From Posidonia oceanica (Eukaryota; Streptophyta; Magnoliopsida; Alismatales; Posidoniaceae), in assembly GCA_037176725.1 (NCBI GenBank), contig JAZBRS010000049.1, positions 37,688,001 through 37,752,000 on the forward strand: a DNA stretch of 64,000 bases, written 5' to 3'. This document shows positions 1-12,462 of this stretch, one piece after another. The first letter of the stretch is position 1, and each line of letters starts with the position of its first letter. The position numbers were made by a program, and so were the translations under genes. The notes beneath the pieces are model-generated. The model ran no database searches. It had not been told where the DNA came from and saw nothing but the letters and a program-made list of their open reading frames with translations.

Positions 1-845
1 TATATTTAGTTACCGACATATTTTTTTAATTTACCGAATGAAAATTCATCGATAATAAATAATTTTGTTGTAGTGTGTTAACGAAAGATGATGGCCATGG
101 AAGTCACTTTTTGATTCTTGGGCTTGTTTGGTAACATTTGGGGTTTTGTTGGTTTTTTAGTGTCAATAGACCTTACTGATACAAAAAAAACTATTCACAT
201 GAGTTTTTTTGTTTTTTCTTTAGAAGTCAATAAAGAAATACCATCTTCAAGTTGATTCATACCTTTTGCAAAAAAACTAGGTGAATAAATTACAAACAAA
301 CGATCCACCTGTTTTGTCATCTACCAGCAATCCATATCAGCACACACCCAAATCCCGTTTGCTAAATGGAAAAATCTCGTACCGATGTTGTTGGAGTCAA
401 GGATCTCTCTTTTTTACAATTAAATAATTTTCGAGTTACGTGCTTGGGGACATATGCAAGACGTCATAATAAGATAAAGACAAAAATTGGTCGTTCTCTT
501 CGTATATATTGAAAGTAGAATATTAAGCTGCAGATAGATTGCTGTCTCACCTACCCATAATCCTAAATGAATACTTTCATTCCGCTTTCGTTAGCTATTG
601 AAACAACTTATCTAAGAAGCTAGAAACGAAACCAAAAAGGAAGGAGGTGGGCTTTGATCCAAACGAGGTCTCGTCCAGAGAAGTTTTGTGTACAGTAAAT
701 CTGTGGAATGGCTTTGGAAGAATGCTTTCTAGCTTGGACGTAAGGGTTGGGTGGTTTGTCAATTGTCAAGTGATACAGAAGTTAAAGACAAAACTTAATA
801 CGAACGCAAATATAGGGTAGTGAGCATGTGGAAGAATTTGATGAC
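1..845. other. AT-rich intergenic DNA, no gene recognised
   Basis: No open reading frame of note, no RNA gene and no transposon end could be recognised. The stretch is AT-rich and does not resemble the WRKY repeat units that follow. Homology to the units starts abruptly near 846. Confidence 0.6.
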
Positions 846-1277
846 TTTGAAGTTTCTAACTTCCTATATTATACAACTCAGAGGAGTACTTGTCGCCGGT
901 AGCTTCCTTGTCCACCGAAATTGACCCTGTTCTCGTGGGGAGACAATTCCAAGGACAACAGCTTTTGTTTCGATGGTGTAAAGCTTTTGACAAGTCTTTC
1001 CATTACTTCTTCGATCATTTTCTTGTAGTGCGTGCACGTGTATTTGCGGTTTGTGTTAGAGAACCGTACGGTCGGTCAAATTCTCCCTAACCTTTAAAAC
1101 TTGTGCTATAGAGCAAATTTAAGGTCTGTAATTAAGAAGGTCCTTGATTGTTAAAAAGGAGGTACTTGATTTCTGAGACATGGATTAGGTTTCAACGCTA
1201 ATCAGACACTCTTCCCATTAGGACAAAATCTGAACCGTGGGAGAACAGGCAGCTCCAGACTTCTGGAAACTCGATCT
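846..1277 (+). repeat. Truncated copy of the WRKY-unit downstream flank ('unit 0')
   Basis: From TTTGAAGTTTCTAACTTCC onward this matches the flank downstream of exon 2 in unit 1 (about 7060-7505) and unit 3 (about 27765-28208), with scattered substitutions. It has an extra segment around 1038-1070. The match stops at 1271, and the unit 1 leader follows directly; about 400 bp present between units 1 and 2 (7505-7915) is absent here. No exon 2 lies to its left, so this is the scar of a lost or rearranged unit. The short ORF in it (890-1090) is not conserved as coding in the other copies. Confidence 0.75.
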
Positions 1278-1562
1278 CAGGTTAAATAACATGTATCAAT
1301 AGCAAGTCTTCAACAGTAATATAAAATTACAGTATGATTGAGGATGTAAATTTAGATAAGAATGTTTAGAAGAGCAATATGTAAGAAAAATCTATAATTT
1401 ATTAACGTGCCGTCTACGACACATGATTTCTTCATTCTGCTTATCTTTTGATCTTGCTGATATCACTTGTTCTCAGCCAACCAGGAAGCCAGGATAATTT
1501 CCACAAAGACCTACATCCTTCTGTCCCTTTACATACTCCTCTCCGACAAAACTAGTCTCTCC

Positions 1563-1603
<41 letters not shown>

Positions 1604-1621
1604 ACACACACACACAGGAAA
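1278..1621 (+). promoter_or_regulatory. Upstream region and CT-rich leader of WRKY unit 1
   Basis: This block is conserved upstream of exon 1 in all four units, from GGTTAAATAACATGTATCA to the ATG. It ends in a pure CT microsatellite (about 1566-1602, roughly 18 repeats), followed by an (AC)n run and GGAAA before the start codon. The tract probably lies in the 5' leader, but the transcription start is not visible. Tract length differs between units: about 18, 10, 22 and 10 repeats. Confidence 0.65.
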
Positions 1622-2001
1622 ATGGAAAATGATCTTGCTCTATTCCCTCTAGCTTCTTCATCTTACCAGGCATCTCATATCCAAGCACCCATCTTAACAT
1701 CAACCACGATGCTTGCAGAAGATTTTCATAAGACTCATGGGAACCTGAACTACTGGGGACCTATGAAGGAAGAGAACATGAATTCTGCTCCTAGCAGCTC
1801 AAATCTCAACCGTGTATCGCAGGCTGGAACCTCTTCCGTGTTAGACGGTGTGGGGAATTGCTCAGAAAGTAGGAAGGTAGGGAAGAAGGTTAAGAAGCCA
1901 AGATTCGCTTTTCAGACAAGAAGCCAAGTTGATGTACTTGATGATGGGTATCGTTGGAGAAAATATGGACAGAAGGCTGTGAAGAACAACAGGTTCCCAA
2001 G
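1622..2001 (+). CDS. WRKY75-like group IIc transcription factor, unit 1, exon 1
   Basis: Exon 1 encodes residues 1-127. It has a variable Ser-rich N-terminus, a basic stretch at residues 85-94 (KVGKKVKKPR, probable nuclear signal), the group IIc lead-in RFAFQTRSQVDVLDDGY, and the invariant WRKYGQK at 112-118. The exon ends in the second position of an Arg codon (CCA AG) followed by GTGAAG, the classic R-type phase-2 WRKY intron. Spliced to 6713-6890 it gives 185 residues, close to WRKY75-class proteins. Proteins of this family bind W-box DNA in the nucleus; WRKY75 relatives act in phosphate starvation, root and senescence responses, but the role here is inferred from family only. Intron retention would hit a TGA at once (AGG TGA). 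The start is the first ATG after the CT tract and is shared by all four copies. Confidence 0.93.
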
Positions 2002-2287
2002 GTGAAGTTCTTTTTTTTGAATTTTTCCTTTCGAAACTATATATTACCACAGTTAAGCTATACTGATGGGTGGTGCATAGATAATAGATGTCGTCCATTA
2101 CGCCGTCGTTTCACCATGACTTATTTGGCAAAATTACAAGACACCGATTAAAAATCTCATAGGTGTGCTTATATATAAAACTTGTTGAACATGGTAGACG
2201 TCATATAGTGCAATTTTCTAGTAATTAGCTTCCCTGTCAAAAGGAGATAGCTTTTCATAGTGGACCTTTTGTTACCTTAATCATCAG

Positions 2288-2328
<41 letters not shown>

Positions 2329-3331
2329 AATTCTTACTTTCTAGAAATTCATCTACATAAATAGGCCACACTATTTGAAGGACCGATGTACTTATACATG
2401 TTGCCAGATGCCAAAAATCAGAGTATCTTATCAAGTTCATCTTGATCCTTCCTTTCATTCTTCGTGTAGCTTTAATAAGTCACATTCGCTGTATTATCAT
2501 TATGCATGCAATGCAAAGAAACAAATTAATAAATTATGAATGTACAGTAACTTGTTATGTATCTGAAATTTGTCTAGAGAGCTAGAAGGATATGGCATAA
2601 TACATGAGGATAGACTTGGTAACGCAAGCATGCTTGTCGAGCTGACGAATACTCTATTGGTGTTGGAGTTGGTAAAGTTATGCAGTAAAGAATATTCTCA
2701 CCTGTTCGTGCATCCATTTCCCATATACAGATTATTGTCTAGATCAGTTTTAATGGCCTAATCATCTAGGAGAAAGCTGCTCCACTCCCTAGCAATATTC
2801 AGAATTCGTAACGAATATACATACTTATTAATATAAGACAACTTTTCATCTAGATTAAATCAGAGAGCAACACATGATTATCAAATACATATATAAGTCT
2901 AAATCAAAGGGAATCCCTTTCTAGATCTTAATAGACCATTTAGTTTTGATTTTTCACTCCTTCCAATAGTGTATGTACCAAATCATGTACTAAAATAATC
3001 AATAACACAATCATATATCAACAACAAATTCTCAATGAAAATAGAATTAAAAATCAACAAACAAATCTCCTAGACCATGAGAAGCACAATTGCATTCTCC
3101 GAAACCATGTCACTGGCTGACGAGGAAGAAAAAGAACCAAAAGTAACAATATATTCGCATGACAAGCACAATTTATTGATATGCAGTACATCAAATTAAG
3201 TACTGAAATAATCGATAATAAAATGATTTAGTTGATGGATTTGAGATTGTTTATTTTCCTCTCAATGCTAATGGGTTTAGCCTTTCATGTTTACATATAT
3301 GTCTACGTCGATTGGCATGTTCTAGTCTTTT

Positions 3332-5254
3332 TGTCACGACCCTAGTCGCGACAGTTTAAAATCCAAACACTCTTATAGTTATTAATAAATAAATAATTCA
3401 AAATCAAATGTAAGAAATTAATTAAATAATTAACTGAAAATAACCACTAATTCTACGAGAACCTGTGGTATGCGGCTATGTGACTCATCTTATATGCACT
3501 ATACTTGATTGTTACTTTAATATAGGCACCTGTAAGAAAACTATTAAAATACACGTGACATCTAATAGTCACTCAGCACACGCTTACCATCTACCATAAA
3601 CAACAAATTAGAACTAAAGCTGCTAATACTCAGCTCCCAAGCCAACACGGTCGCCCTCATGGCAACATCAAGACCAGAAACCTGCAAAGCCACAATCACC
3701 TGAAATATCCTATTGCAAACAAGCATAAAATCTTTTAAATATGTTTTTCAAAACCATTTTCTTTTTTCCAGAACCAAAACCACGTGCAATTTTGAAATCT
3801 CTTTATACACACTTGATATGACAACTCTCGGTTAATCAAGTCCAAAACCAACACAAATCGACACAACATACTCATACACTCAGTCCAAAACCTATCGAGT
3901 TACTCGCGCCCAAGCGACCAACACTAGCCATAAGTAGTCGCTAAGGCGCACTACACTATCGCGGTAAAGCCACCTGTGTAGGAGTTCCCTATCCTAGGTT
4001 CATACTCTAAAATCCCTCAAAAGCCCACACAAGACAACACAGACACAGGGTCCACACTCACGGCATCGTCGGGACTGATGCACTCGGCCAACTAGAGGAC
4101 TTTTTCACCTTCTGAATCTGCCAGTATAAATTCCTGAGACCTTATGCCTACTCCTCTAGCTCTCGACCCATCAAAGGTATCACTCATCCCTGGTCTATTA
4201 GCTAGATTATTCAGTCCTCTCAGTCCCTAACCTTACCATTGGTCTCTTCGTCCGCAGACTCTTACTCAAGGTCTTTTGGTTTTCTAAAACTACGAAACCT
4301 CAACCTCAAAATCGCACTTGACCCTCCAGATGTATCAATCGTCCCTGATCTATTAATACAATCCTATGGCCCTCTTAGTTCCTTGAAAACCACGGAAAAT
4401 CTCTCAAACCTCGTACTAGGCAACTGGCACTCGACCATCCAGAGGCATCAATCATCCCTAGTTCGTTGGCTAGAAGCTTCAACCTCTTGATCCCTCAAAA
4501 CAACAAAAAATTTTTTCCAAAACCTTTGCAAATCTTATGCGTTTCTTTCCAAATCCTTTTTGGAAAACTATTTGCAAACCATTTCAAAAACAAACGCAAA
4601 ATACTGCAAAACACCTCAAAACCCAACCGCAACCCACTGTCAAGAAACCAGGGCGTATCTCACCCGAAACTAACACCCAAACACTGTAGAATTCTCATGC
4701 ATCACAATAGGAACATAAACCACAGCAAAACTCAGAATGATTCATCGTAAAATCACTTAAAGCATGCTATAAATACTTGGCAACACATAAAACAACAAAT
4801 CCACACATAAGGGTTTTCTCCACTGAAAAACCAACCATACACATCCTTTGGATGCCACAGGCTGGATTCCCAGCAAGAAATCCCAAAAACACCAGATTCT
4901 CACATAGAATCCCTAGGCACAACCACAACAACCATGCACAGAATTAAAAAAATGAAGGGATCTCGAGGTAGAGCATGTACCTTTCACCTACACTCAACAA
5001 GCAACTGTAGCAGCTCGACACATCACCCATGTTCTTCCACACTTGAGCTCTACCCTCGGTCTGTCCAACAGCAGCAACGGCGACTCAGCAGCACCAGCAG
5101 TAAGAGTAACAACAGCAACACCTCACACAACAGCAGCGACGTGCGGCAACCCGGGTAACAGTAGTAGCGGTTGAAGCTCACTCCTCCACCGAGCACCTCC
5201 GATCCCACTACCAAACTCCCTTTCAAATTCTCTCTCAGATCCTCTGGTGTTACA
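3332..5254 (+). mobile_element. Solo LTR in the unit 1 intron
   Basis: The 1.92-kb segment starts TGTCACGACCC and ends GGTGTTACA. It is flanked by the 5-bp direct repeat CTTTT (3327-3331 and 5255-5259). The unit 4 intron has the empty site, with TCTAGTC running straight into the T-run near 30740. There is no coding, primer-binding site or polypurine tract, so this is a solo LTR left by LTR-LTR recombination. Copies in units 2 and 3 sit at the same site. Strand is nominal. Short ORFs inside it (for example 4239-4490 and 4466-4750) are not genes. Confidence 0.82.
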
Positions 5255-5337
5255 CTTTTTCCCTTTTTTCCGTGTTAATGGTCAAAATCTTAAAGTCCTT
5301 CCGTAAGATGTTAAATGATAATATACGTAATAAAAAT

Positions 5338-5859
5338 GGTTTATATACACCAAATCATACATCGCTCACATGGCATTCTACATAAACCTTCACATTATAA
5401 GCTGACATGGCAACAAACTTGTATTATTTTCGAGATATTAAATGAATGATACTAGAATATATAGATGTGATACCAACTTGTATCAAAATGATACAAAGTT
5501 ATTTTCTTATCATTTGGTGTTATTCTTGTATCATTGTCATCAGTTCGTATCATTTAGCTCGTATCATTTTATCCCATTCTCGTATATATCATTTGGCATC
5601 ATTCTCGTATCATTTGATATCATTCTCATATCATTTATTGTCATTTCAGTATTATTTGACGTTATTCTTTCATTGTTTTCATTTCATTCAATTCGTATAA
5701 TTTGACATCTTTCTCGTATCATTTGACGTCATTCTCGAATCATTCAATTCATATCATTTGGTATCATTCTTCATGTCACGTCAGCAGGTGACGTGAAAGT
5801 CCACATCAGAGCCACATCAACGGTGTATGAATTAGTGTAAGATTTAGTATATATAAACC
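5338..5859. mobile_element. Inverted-repeat (MITE-like) element, unit 1 intron
   Basis: The ends are inverted: GGTTTATATACACCAAATC at the left and the complement of TAGTATATATAAACC at the right. The core is a diverged array of TATCATTTG(N)nTCATTCTCG motifs of about 20-30 bp, with a CTCGTATCATT / AATGATACGAG inverted pair. The unit 4 copy keeps perfect GGTTTATATATACCAA ends. No transposase. A clean target duplication is not visible. Confidence 0.55.
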
Positions 5860-6712
5860 AAAGTCCTGTGTACATATAGACATGCCTACATATTCAAAGA
5901 ACTTTAAGAATATGTGAATCAATAGTATCTTTCAATATAAACTAACATATTCATATAATAAACATGGGAAAATAATTTATTGTACTTTTCAGGGAAGATA
6001 ATATCTATTTTTGTCCATTTGAATGTAACCATAAGGTAAATATTTACATTATGTATAATAATGCTTGAATGCAACACATATTTTTATTTAACGAATAATT
6101 TTTATTTATCCAAAATTGTTAAAATTACTTAAGAATTTATTTATCATACATTCAAAATAACTTATTTAATTAGTTGTATACACAAATGGTTTTAATAATT
6201 GCTTGGAACTAAAAGTGTATAAGCTTTACAAAGAACGTCAATGTAATACAGAATTATGATAGCTTTTTTTCCATGCGAACATCAAAATGCACTATTCTTG
6301 TTGTGATAGTTCTATTCTCAGTAACCTTAACATGTTAATAAGATTCATATTGTATACCCCACGTCAGATACGAGATACAACCAACAATTTTGAGTTTTAC
6401 GCTTCAATATTTTCTTGGGTGTGTCTGTGATATCCACAAGGATACCAAAAAATTTGACGGGTACCAAAATTTTTTAATCACGGCCATTCATTCAAATATA
6501 TGGATGGTAAGATTCATAAATTCAAATAAGTAATTATAACTATCTATAGATAGTTACAACTTTGTAAGACAATATTGTAGGTATCATAGTATTTTTTTCT
6601 TAATTTCTTAATAAATTTTCTTGCATCATGAACTATATTCAATTGTGCTTCAAGGTTATATTATGACCACGTGCAGTGGTTGCAATTGATGTATTGCTTT
6701 TCATATGCTCAG

Positions 6713-6890
6713 AAGCTATTATAAATGTACACATCTAGGATGCAACGTGAAGAAGCAAGTCCAAAGACATACCAAGGACGAGGGCATAGTGTTGACTACC
6801 TACGAAGGAGTGCACACCCACGAAATTGAGAAATCAAAGGACAACTTCGAGCAAATTTTGAGCCAAATGCAGATATACCCCAACTTCTAA
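6713..6890 (+). CDS. WRKY75-like group IIc transcription factor, unit 1, exon 2
   Basis: Exon 2 follows the acceptor CTCAG and completes the Arg codon (AG|A). It encodes SYYKCTHLGCNVKKQVQRH and the rest of the zinc finger. Zinc ligands are C132, C137, H161 and H163, a C-X4-C-X23-H-X1-H pattern as in group II WRKY domains. The C-terminus FEQILSQMQIYPNF matches the hallmark end of WRKY75-like proteins. The stop is TAA at 6888-6890. Unit 3 exon 2 differs by a Ser/Pro change in EIEKSKD versus EIEKPKD. Confidence 0.93.
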
Positions 6891-7917
6891 ACATCTCCAA
6901 CTTCAACAGTGACTTTTAAAGTAGAAGTCATGTAGCATGTATATATAGCTAGAGACGGTTGTAGTAAATCTCCTTTGGCTCAGCTCTATGATTACAGTGC
7001 GAATAGGTTTCTGGTTGTAAGTAAACAACTGTATACTTATATTGATAATATGATAGGCTTTGAAGTTTCTAACTTCCTATATTATACAACTCAGAGGAGT
7101 ACTTGTCGCCGGTGGCTTTCTTGTCCACCAACAGTGACCCCGTTCTCGTGGGGAGACAATTCCAAGGACAATAGCTTTTGTTTCGATGGTGTAAAGCTTT
7201 TGACGAGTCTTTGCTTTACTAGTCTGATCAATCGATCCACGAAGTTTCCATGAGTTTTTCCTTTTGAAGCACGTTTGTATGCCATTTCTACGAGGAAACT
7301 TCTTCGATCATTTTCTTGAAGTGAATGTCAAATTCTCCCTAACCTTTCAAACTTGTGCTACAGAGCAAGTTTAAGGTCTGTAAATAAGAAGGTCCTTGAT
7401 TTCTGAGACATGGATTAGGTTTCATCGCTAATCAGGCACTCTTCCCATTAGGACAAAGTCTGACCCGTGGGAGTACTGGCAGCTCCAGACTTCTGGAAAC
7501 TCGACGGCTACCAACTAATTATTCATGCACAAAAAGGCAGACATATATCTACAGACTACCTGGACGTACCTTTCATGTACAGAATTTCTTCTTCTTCTTC
7601 TTCTTCTTCTTCGGTACCGTCTCCATCAAGAAAAAACAAACCACGTGCTAGTACAATTAGGTTGGCGTACTAATCTCTATAGTTTTCAATGTCAGTCTAT
7701 TTCAACACAGGTCATATATGTTTCCCTTCTAAACCTTATTCCACTAAATAATGGGCGAAGAGGGAAAACTAATGATTTTATACTTACATCCCTATAAATA
7801 TACAGATAGGCATATTCTCTAATCACATATTTACACTATCTTATAAATACAATTTAGCAAACCATAACCGTTTACAAACGCTTACTTTCATACTATTTTT
7901 GCAGTGTCATGTAAGCT
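6891..7917 (+). other. Downstream flank of WRKY unit 1 / spacer to unit 2
   Basis: Non-coding spacer whose first part resembles 846-1277 and which is nearly identical to 27594-28620. It carries a (TTC)n tract at about 7587-7612. No gene recognised; ORFs at 6975-7253 and 7467-7797 are simply copied in the duplicate and show no domain. Confidence 0.7.
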
Positions 7918-8251
7918 AGATCTCAGGTTAAATAACATGTATCACTAGCAAGTCTTCAACAGTAATATAAAATTACAGTATGATTGAGGATGTAAATTTA
8001 GATAAGAATGTTTAGAAGAGCAATATGTAAGAAAAATCTATAATTTATTAACGTGCCGTCTACGACACATGATTTCTTCATTCTGCTTATCTTTTGATCT
8101 TGCTGATATCACTTGTTCTCAGCCAACCAGGAAGCCAGGATAATTTCCACAAAGACCTACATCCTTCTGTCCCTTTACATACTCCTCTCCGACAAAACTA
8201 GTCTCTCCCCTTCTCTCTCTCTCTCTCTCTCTAACACACACACACAGGAAA
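7918..8251 (+). promoter_or_regulatory. Upstream region and CT-rich leader of WRKY unit 2
   Basis: Homologous to the leader of unit 1. The CT tract (about 8212-8232) has only about 10 repeats, as in unit 4 (28915-28935). Confidence 0.6.
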
Positions 8252-8631
8252 ATGGAAAATGATCTTGCTCTATTCCCTCTAGCTTCTTCATCTTACCAGG
8301 CATCTCATATCCAAGCACCCATCTTAACATCAACCACGATGCTTGCAGAAGATTTTCATAAGACTCATGGGAACCTGAACTACTGGGGACCTATGAAGGA
8401 AGAGAACATGAATTCTGCTCCTAGCAGCTCAAATCTCAACCGTGTATCGCAGGCTGGAACCTCTTCCGTGTTAGACGGTGTGGGGAATTGCTCAGAAAGT
8501 AGGAAGGTAGGGAAGAAGGTTAAGAAGCCAAGATTCGCTTTTCAGACAAGAAGCCAAGTTGATGTACTTGATGATGGGTATCGTTGGAGAAAATATGGAC
8601 AGAAGGCTGTGAAGAGCAACAGGTTCCCAAG
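8252..8631 (+). pseudogene. WRKY75-like unit 2: exon 1 only, exon 2 lost
   Basis: Exon 1 is intact and ends in the same phase-2 donor (CCAAG|GTGAAG). It differs from unit 1 by KSNRFPR in place of KNNRFPR after WRKYGQKAV. Its intron can be followed to 13186, where element A begins at GTATC|TGTAGACACC. The other side of A resumes homology near 19259, in the downstream flank, so about 1 kb equivalent to unit 1 positions 6586-7586, including exon 2, is missing. Without exon 2 it lacks all four zinc ligands and cannot make a functional WRKY domain. A truncated product, or splicing to a distant acceptor (27416 in unit 3), is possible but speculative. Confidence 0.88.
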
Positions 8632-9945
8632 GTGAAGTTCTTTTTTTTGAATTTTTCCTTTTGAAACTATATATTACCACAGTTAAGCTATACTAATGGG
8701 AGGTGCATAGATAATAGATGTCGTCCATTATGCCGTCGTTTCACCATGACTTATTTGGCAAAATTACAAGACACGGATTAAAAATCTCATAGGCGTGCTT
8801 ATATAAAAAAACTTCTTGAACATGGTAGAAGTCATATAGTGCAATTTTTTAGTAATTAGCTTCCCTGTCAAATGGAGATAGCTTTTCATAGTGGACCTTT
8901 AGTTACCTTAATCAGACTTCTTCTTCATCTTCTTCTAAAATTCTTACCTTCGAGAAATTCATCTACATAAATAGGCCACACTATTTTGAAGGATCGATGT
9001 ATTTATACATGTAGCCAGATGCCAAAAATCAGAGTATCTTATCAAGTTCATCTTGATCCTTCCTTTCATTCTTCGTGTAGCTTTAATAAGTCACATTCGC
9101 TGTATTATCATTATGCATGCAATGCAAAGAAACAAATTAATAAATTATGAATGTACAGTAACTTGTTATGTATCTGAAATTTGTCTAGAGAGCTAGAAGG
9201 ATATGGCATAATACATGAGGATAGACTTGGTAACGCAAGCATGCTTGTCGAGCTGACGAATACTCTATTGGTGTTGGAGTTGGTAAAGTTATGCAGTAAA
9301 GAATAATCTCACCTGTTCGTGCATCCATTTCCCATATACAGATTATTGTCTAGATCAGTTTTAATGGCCTAATCATCTAGGAGAAACCTGCTCCACTCCC
9401 TAGCAATATTCAGAATTCGTAACGAATAGACATACTTATTAATATAAGATAACTTTTCATCTAGATTAAATCAGAGAGCAACACATGATTATCAAATACA
9501 TATATAAGTCTAAATCAAAGGGAATCCCTTTCTAGATCTTAATAGACCTTTTAGTTTTGATTTTTCATTCCTTCCGATAGCATATACGTACCAAATCGTG
9601 TACTCAAATAATCAACAACACACTCATATATTAACAACAAATTTCCAAAGAAAAAAGAAGTGAAAATCAACAAACAAATCTCTTAAACAGTAAGTAGCAC
9701 AATTACATTCTCCGAAACCACGTCACAGGTTGACGAGGAAGAAAGGGAACCAAAAGTAACAATATATTCACATGACATGCACAATTTATTGTTATGCAGT
9801 ACATCTAATTAAGCACTAAAATAATCGATAATAAAATGATTTAGTTGATGGATTTGAGATTATTTATTTTCCTCTCAATGCTAATGGGTTTAGCCTTTCA
9901 TGTTTACATATATTGTCTATGTCGATTGGCATTTTCTAGTCTTTT

Positions 9946-11858
9946 TATCACGACCCTAGTCGCGACACTCTAAAATCCAAACACTCTTATAGTTATTAAT
10001 AAATAAATAATTCAAAACCAAATGCAAGAAATTAATTAAATAATTAACTGAAAATAACCACTAATTCTACCAGAATCTGTGGTGTGTAGCTATGTGACTC
10101 TTCCTATATGTACTATACTTAACTGTTACTTTAAGATATGCTCTTGTAAGAAAACTATTAAAATACACGTGACATTTAATAGTCACTCAGCACACGCCTA
10201 CCATCTAGCATAAATACCAAACTAGAACTGAAGCTGCTAATACTCAGCTCCCAAGCCAACACGGCTGCCTCTCGTGGCAACATCAAGTCCAAAAACCTGC
10301 AAAGCCACAAACACCTACAATATTCTATTGCAAACAAGTATAAAATCTTTTACATATGTTTTGCAAAACTATTTTCTCTTTTTCAAAACCAAAACTACGT
10401 GCATTTTTGAAATCACTTTATACACACTTGATATGACAACTTTCTGTTAATCAAGTCCAAAACTAACACAAATCCACACAATATACTCACACACTCAGTC
10501 CAAAACCTATCGAGTTACTCGGGCCCAAGCGACCGACACTAGCCATAAGTAGTCGCTAAGGTGCATTACACTGCTATGGTAAAGCCACCCTATGTAGGAG
10601 TTCCTTATCCTAGATTCATACTCTAAGAACCCTCAAAAGCCCACACAAGACAACACACACACAGGATCCGCCCTCTTGACATCCTCGGGACTAATGCACT
10701 CAACCAACTATATGACTTTTTCACCTTCTAAATCCCCCAGTATAACTCCCTGAGACCTTATGCCTACTTCTCTAGCTCTTGACCCTCCAAAGGTATCACT
10801 CATCCCTAGTTCGTCAGCCAAATTATTCAGCCCTCTCAGTCCCTGACCTTCCCTTTGGTCTTTTGCTCCGCAGACCCTTACCAAAGGTATTTTGGTTCTC
10901 TAAAACTACGAAACCTCAACCTCGAATTGACACTTGATCCTCTAGAGGTATCAACCGTTCCTGGTCTGTTAGTACAATCCTACGGCCCTATTGGTTCCTC
11001 GAAAACCACGAAAATCCTCTCGAATCTCATCCTACGCAACTGGCTTTCGACCATCTAGAGGCATCAATTATTCCTAGTTCGTTGGCTAGAAGCTTCGACC
11101 TATTGGTCCCTCAAAACTACGGAAATTCTTATCCAAAACCTTTGCAAATATTATGCATTTCTTTCCAAATTCTTTTTGGAAAAACATTTGAAAAACCAAC
11201 GCAAAATACAGCCATACACTTCAAAACTCAACCGCAACCTACTGTCAAGAAACCAGGGCGTATCTCGCCCGAAACTAACACCCAAACACTGCAGAATTCT
11301 CATGCATCACAATAGTAACATAAACCACAGCAAAACTCAGAATGATTCATCATAAAATCACTTAAAGCATGCTATAAATACTTGGCAACACATAAAACAC
11401 CAAATCCACACATAAGGGTTTTCTCCACTGAAAAACCCACCATACACATCCTTTGGATGCCACAGGCTGGATTCCCAGCAAGAAATCCCAAAAACACCAG
11501 ATTCTCACATAGAATCCCTAGGCACAACCACAACAACCATGCACAGAATTAAAAAAATGAAGGGATCTCGAGGTAGGGCATGTACCTTTCACCTACACTC
11601 AACAAGCAACTGTAGCAGCTCGACACATCACCCATGTTCTTCCACACTTGAGCTCTACCCTCGGTCTGTCCAACAGCAGCAACGGTGACTCAGCAGCACC
11701 AGCAGTAAGAGTAACAACAGCAACACCTCACGCGACAGCAGCGACGAGCGGCAACCCGGGTAACAAAGTAACGGTTGAAGCTCACCCCTCCACTGAGCAC
11801 CTCCGATCCCACTACCAAACTCCCTTTCAAATTCTCTCTCAGATCCTCTGGTGTTACA
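9946..11858 (+). mobile_element. Solo LTR in the unit 2 intron
   Basis: Orthologous to 3332-5254, in the same site with the same CTTTT repeats (9941-9945 and 11859-11863). The first bases are TATCACG instead of TGTCACG, a G-to-A change. It is more diverged from the unit 1 and unit 3 copies than these are from each other. Confidence 0.8.
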
Positions 11859-11940
11859 CTTTTTCCCTTTTTTCGTGTTAATGGTCATAATCTTAAAGTC
11901 CTTCCGTAAGATGTTAAATGATAATATACGTAATAAAAAT

Positions 11941-12462
11941 GGTTTATATACACCAAATCATACATCGCTCACGTGGCATCCTACATAAACCTCCACATTA
12001 TAAGCTGACATGGCAACAGACTTGTATTATTTTCGAGATATTAAATGAATGATACGAGATTATATAGATGTGATACCAACTTGTATCAAAATGATACAAA
12101 GTTATTATCTTATCATTTGGTGTTATTCTCGTATCATTGGCGTCAGTTCGTATCATTTAGCTCGTATCATTTTATCTCATTCTCGTATATATCATTTGGC
12201 ATCATTCTCGTATCATTTGATATCATTCTCATATCATTTATTGTCATTTCAATATTATTTGATGTTATTCTTTCATTGTTTTCATTTCATTCAATTCTTA
12301 TAATTTGACATCATTCTCGTATCATTTGACGTCATTCTCGAATCATTCAATTCATATCATTTGGTATCATTCTTCTTGTCACGTCAGCAGGTGACATGAA
12401 AGCCCACATCAGAGCTACATCAACGGTGTATGAATTAGTGTAAGATTTAGTATATATAAATC
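11941..12462. mobile_element. Inverted-repeat (MITE-like) element, unit 2 intron
   Basis: Same element as at 5338-5859, with GGTTTATATACACC at the left and TATATATAAATC at the right; core of TATCATTTG/TCATTCTCG repeats. Confidence 0.5.

Larger units (their letters stand above)
2002..6712 (+). other. Intron of WRKY unit 1 (4.7 kb)
   Basis: GT at 2002 and AG at 6711-6712. It holds a (TTC)n microsatellite at about 2289-2326 that is shorter and interrupted in the other units, a solo LTR (3332-5254) and an inverted-repeat element (5338-5859). The rest is AT-rich and non-coding. From about 2746 to the end it is almost identical to the unit 3 intron at offset +20624, rising to +20703 after a 79-bp duplication in unit 3. 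Confidence 0.85.

Noticed and set aside
890..1090. Short ORF next to the truncated flank
   Set aside because: Not conserved as an open frame in the homologous flanks at 7091-7285 and 27794-27988.
1473..1703. Minus-strand ORF with a Glu-Arg repeat
   Set aside because: It is the reverse reading of the CT microsatellite and WRKY exon 1; its length changes with the tract.
4239..4750. Small ORFs repeated at 10855-11315 and 24863-25374
   Set aside because: They are repeated only because the solo LTR is; frames are broken or shifted in the unit 2 copy, so there is no sign of coding constraint.
5442..5705. Ile/Phe/Ser-rich ORFs repeated in three units
   Set aside because: Translation of the TATCATTTG minisatellite core of the inverted-repeat element; two frames are open at once.
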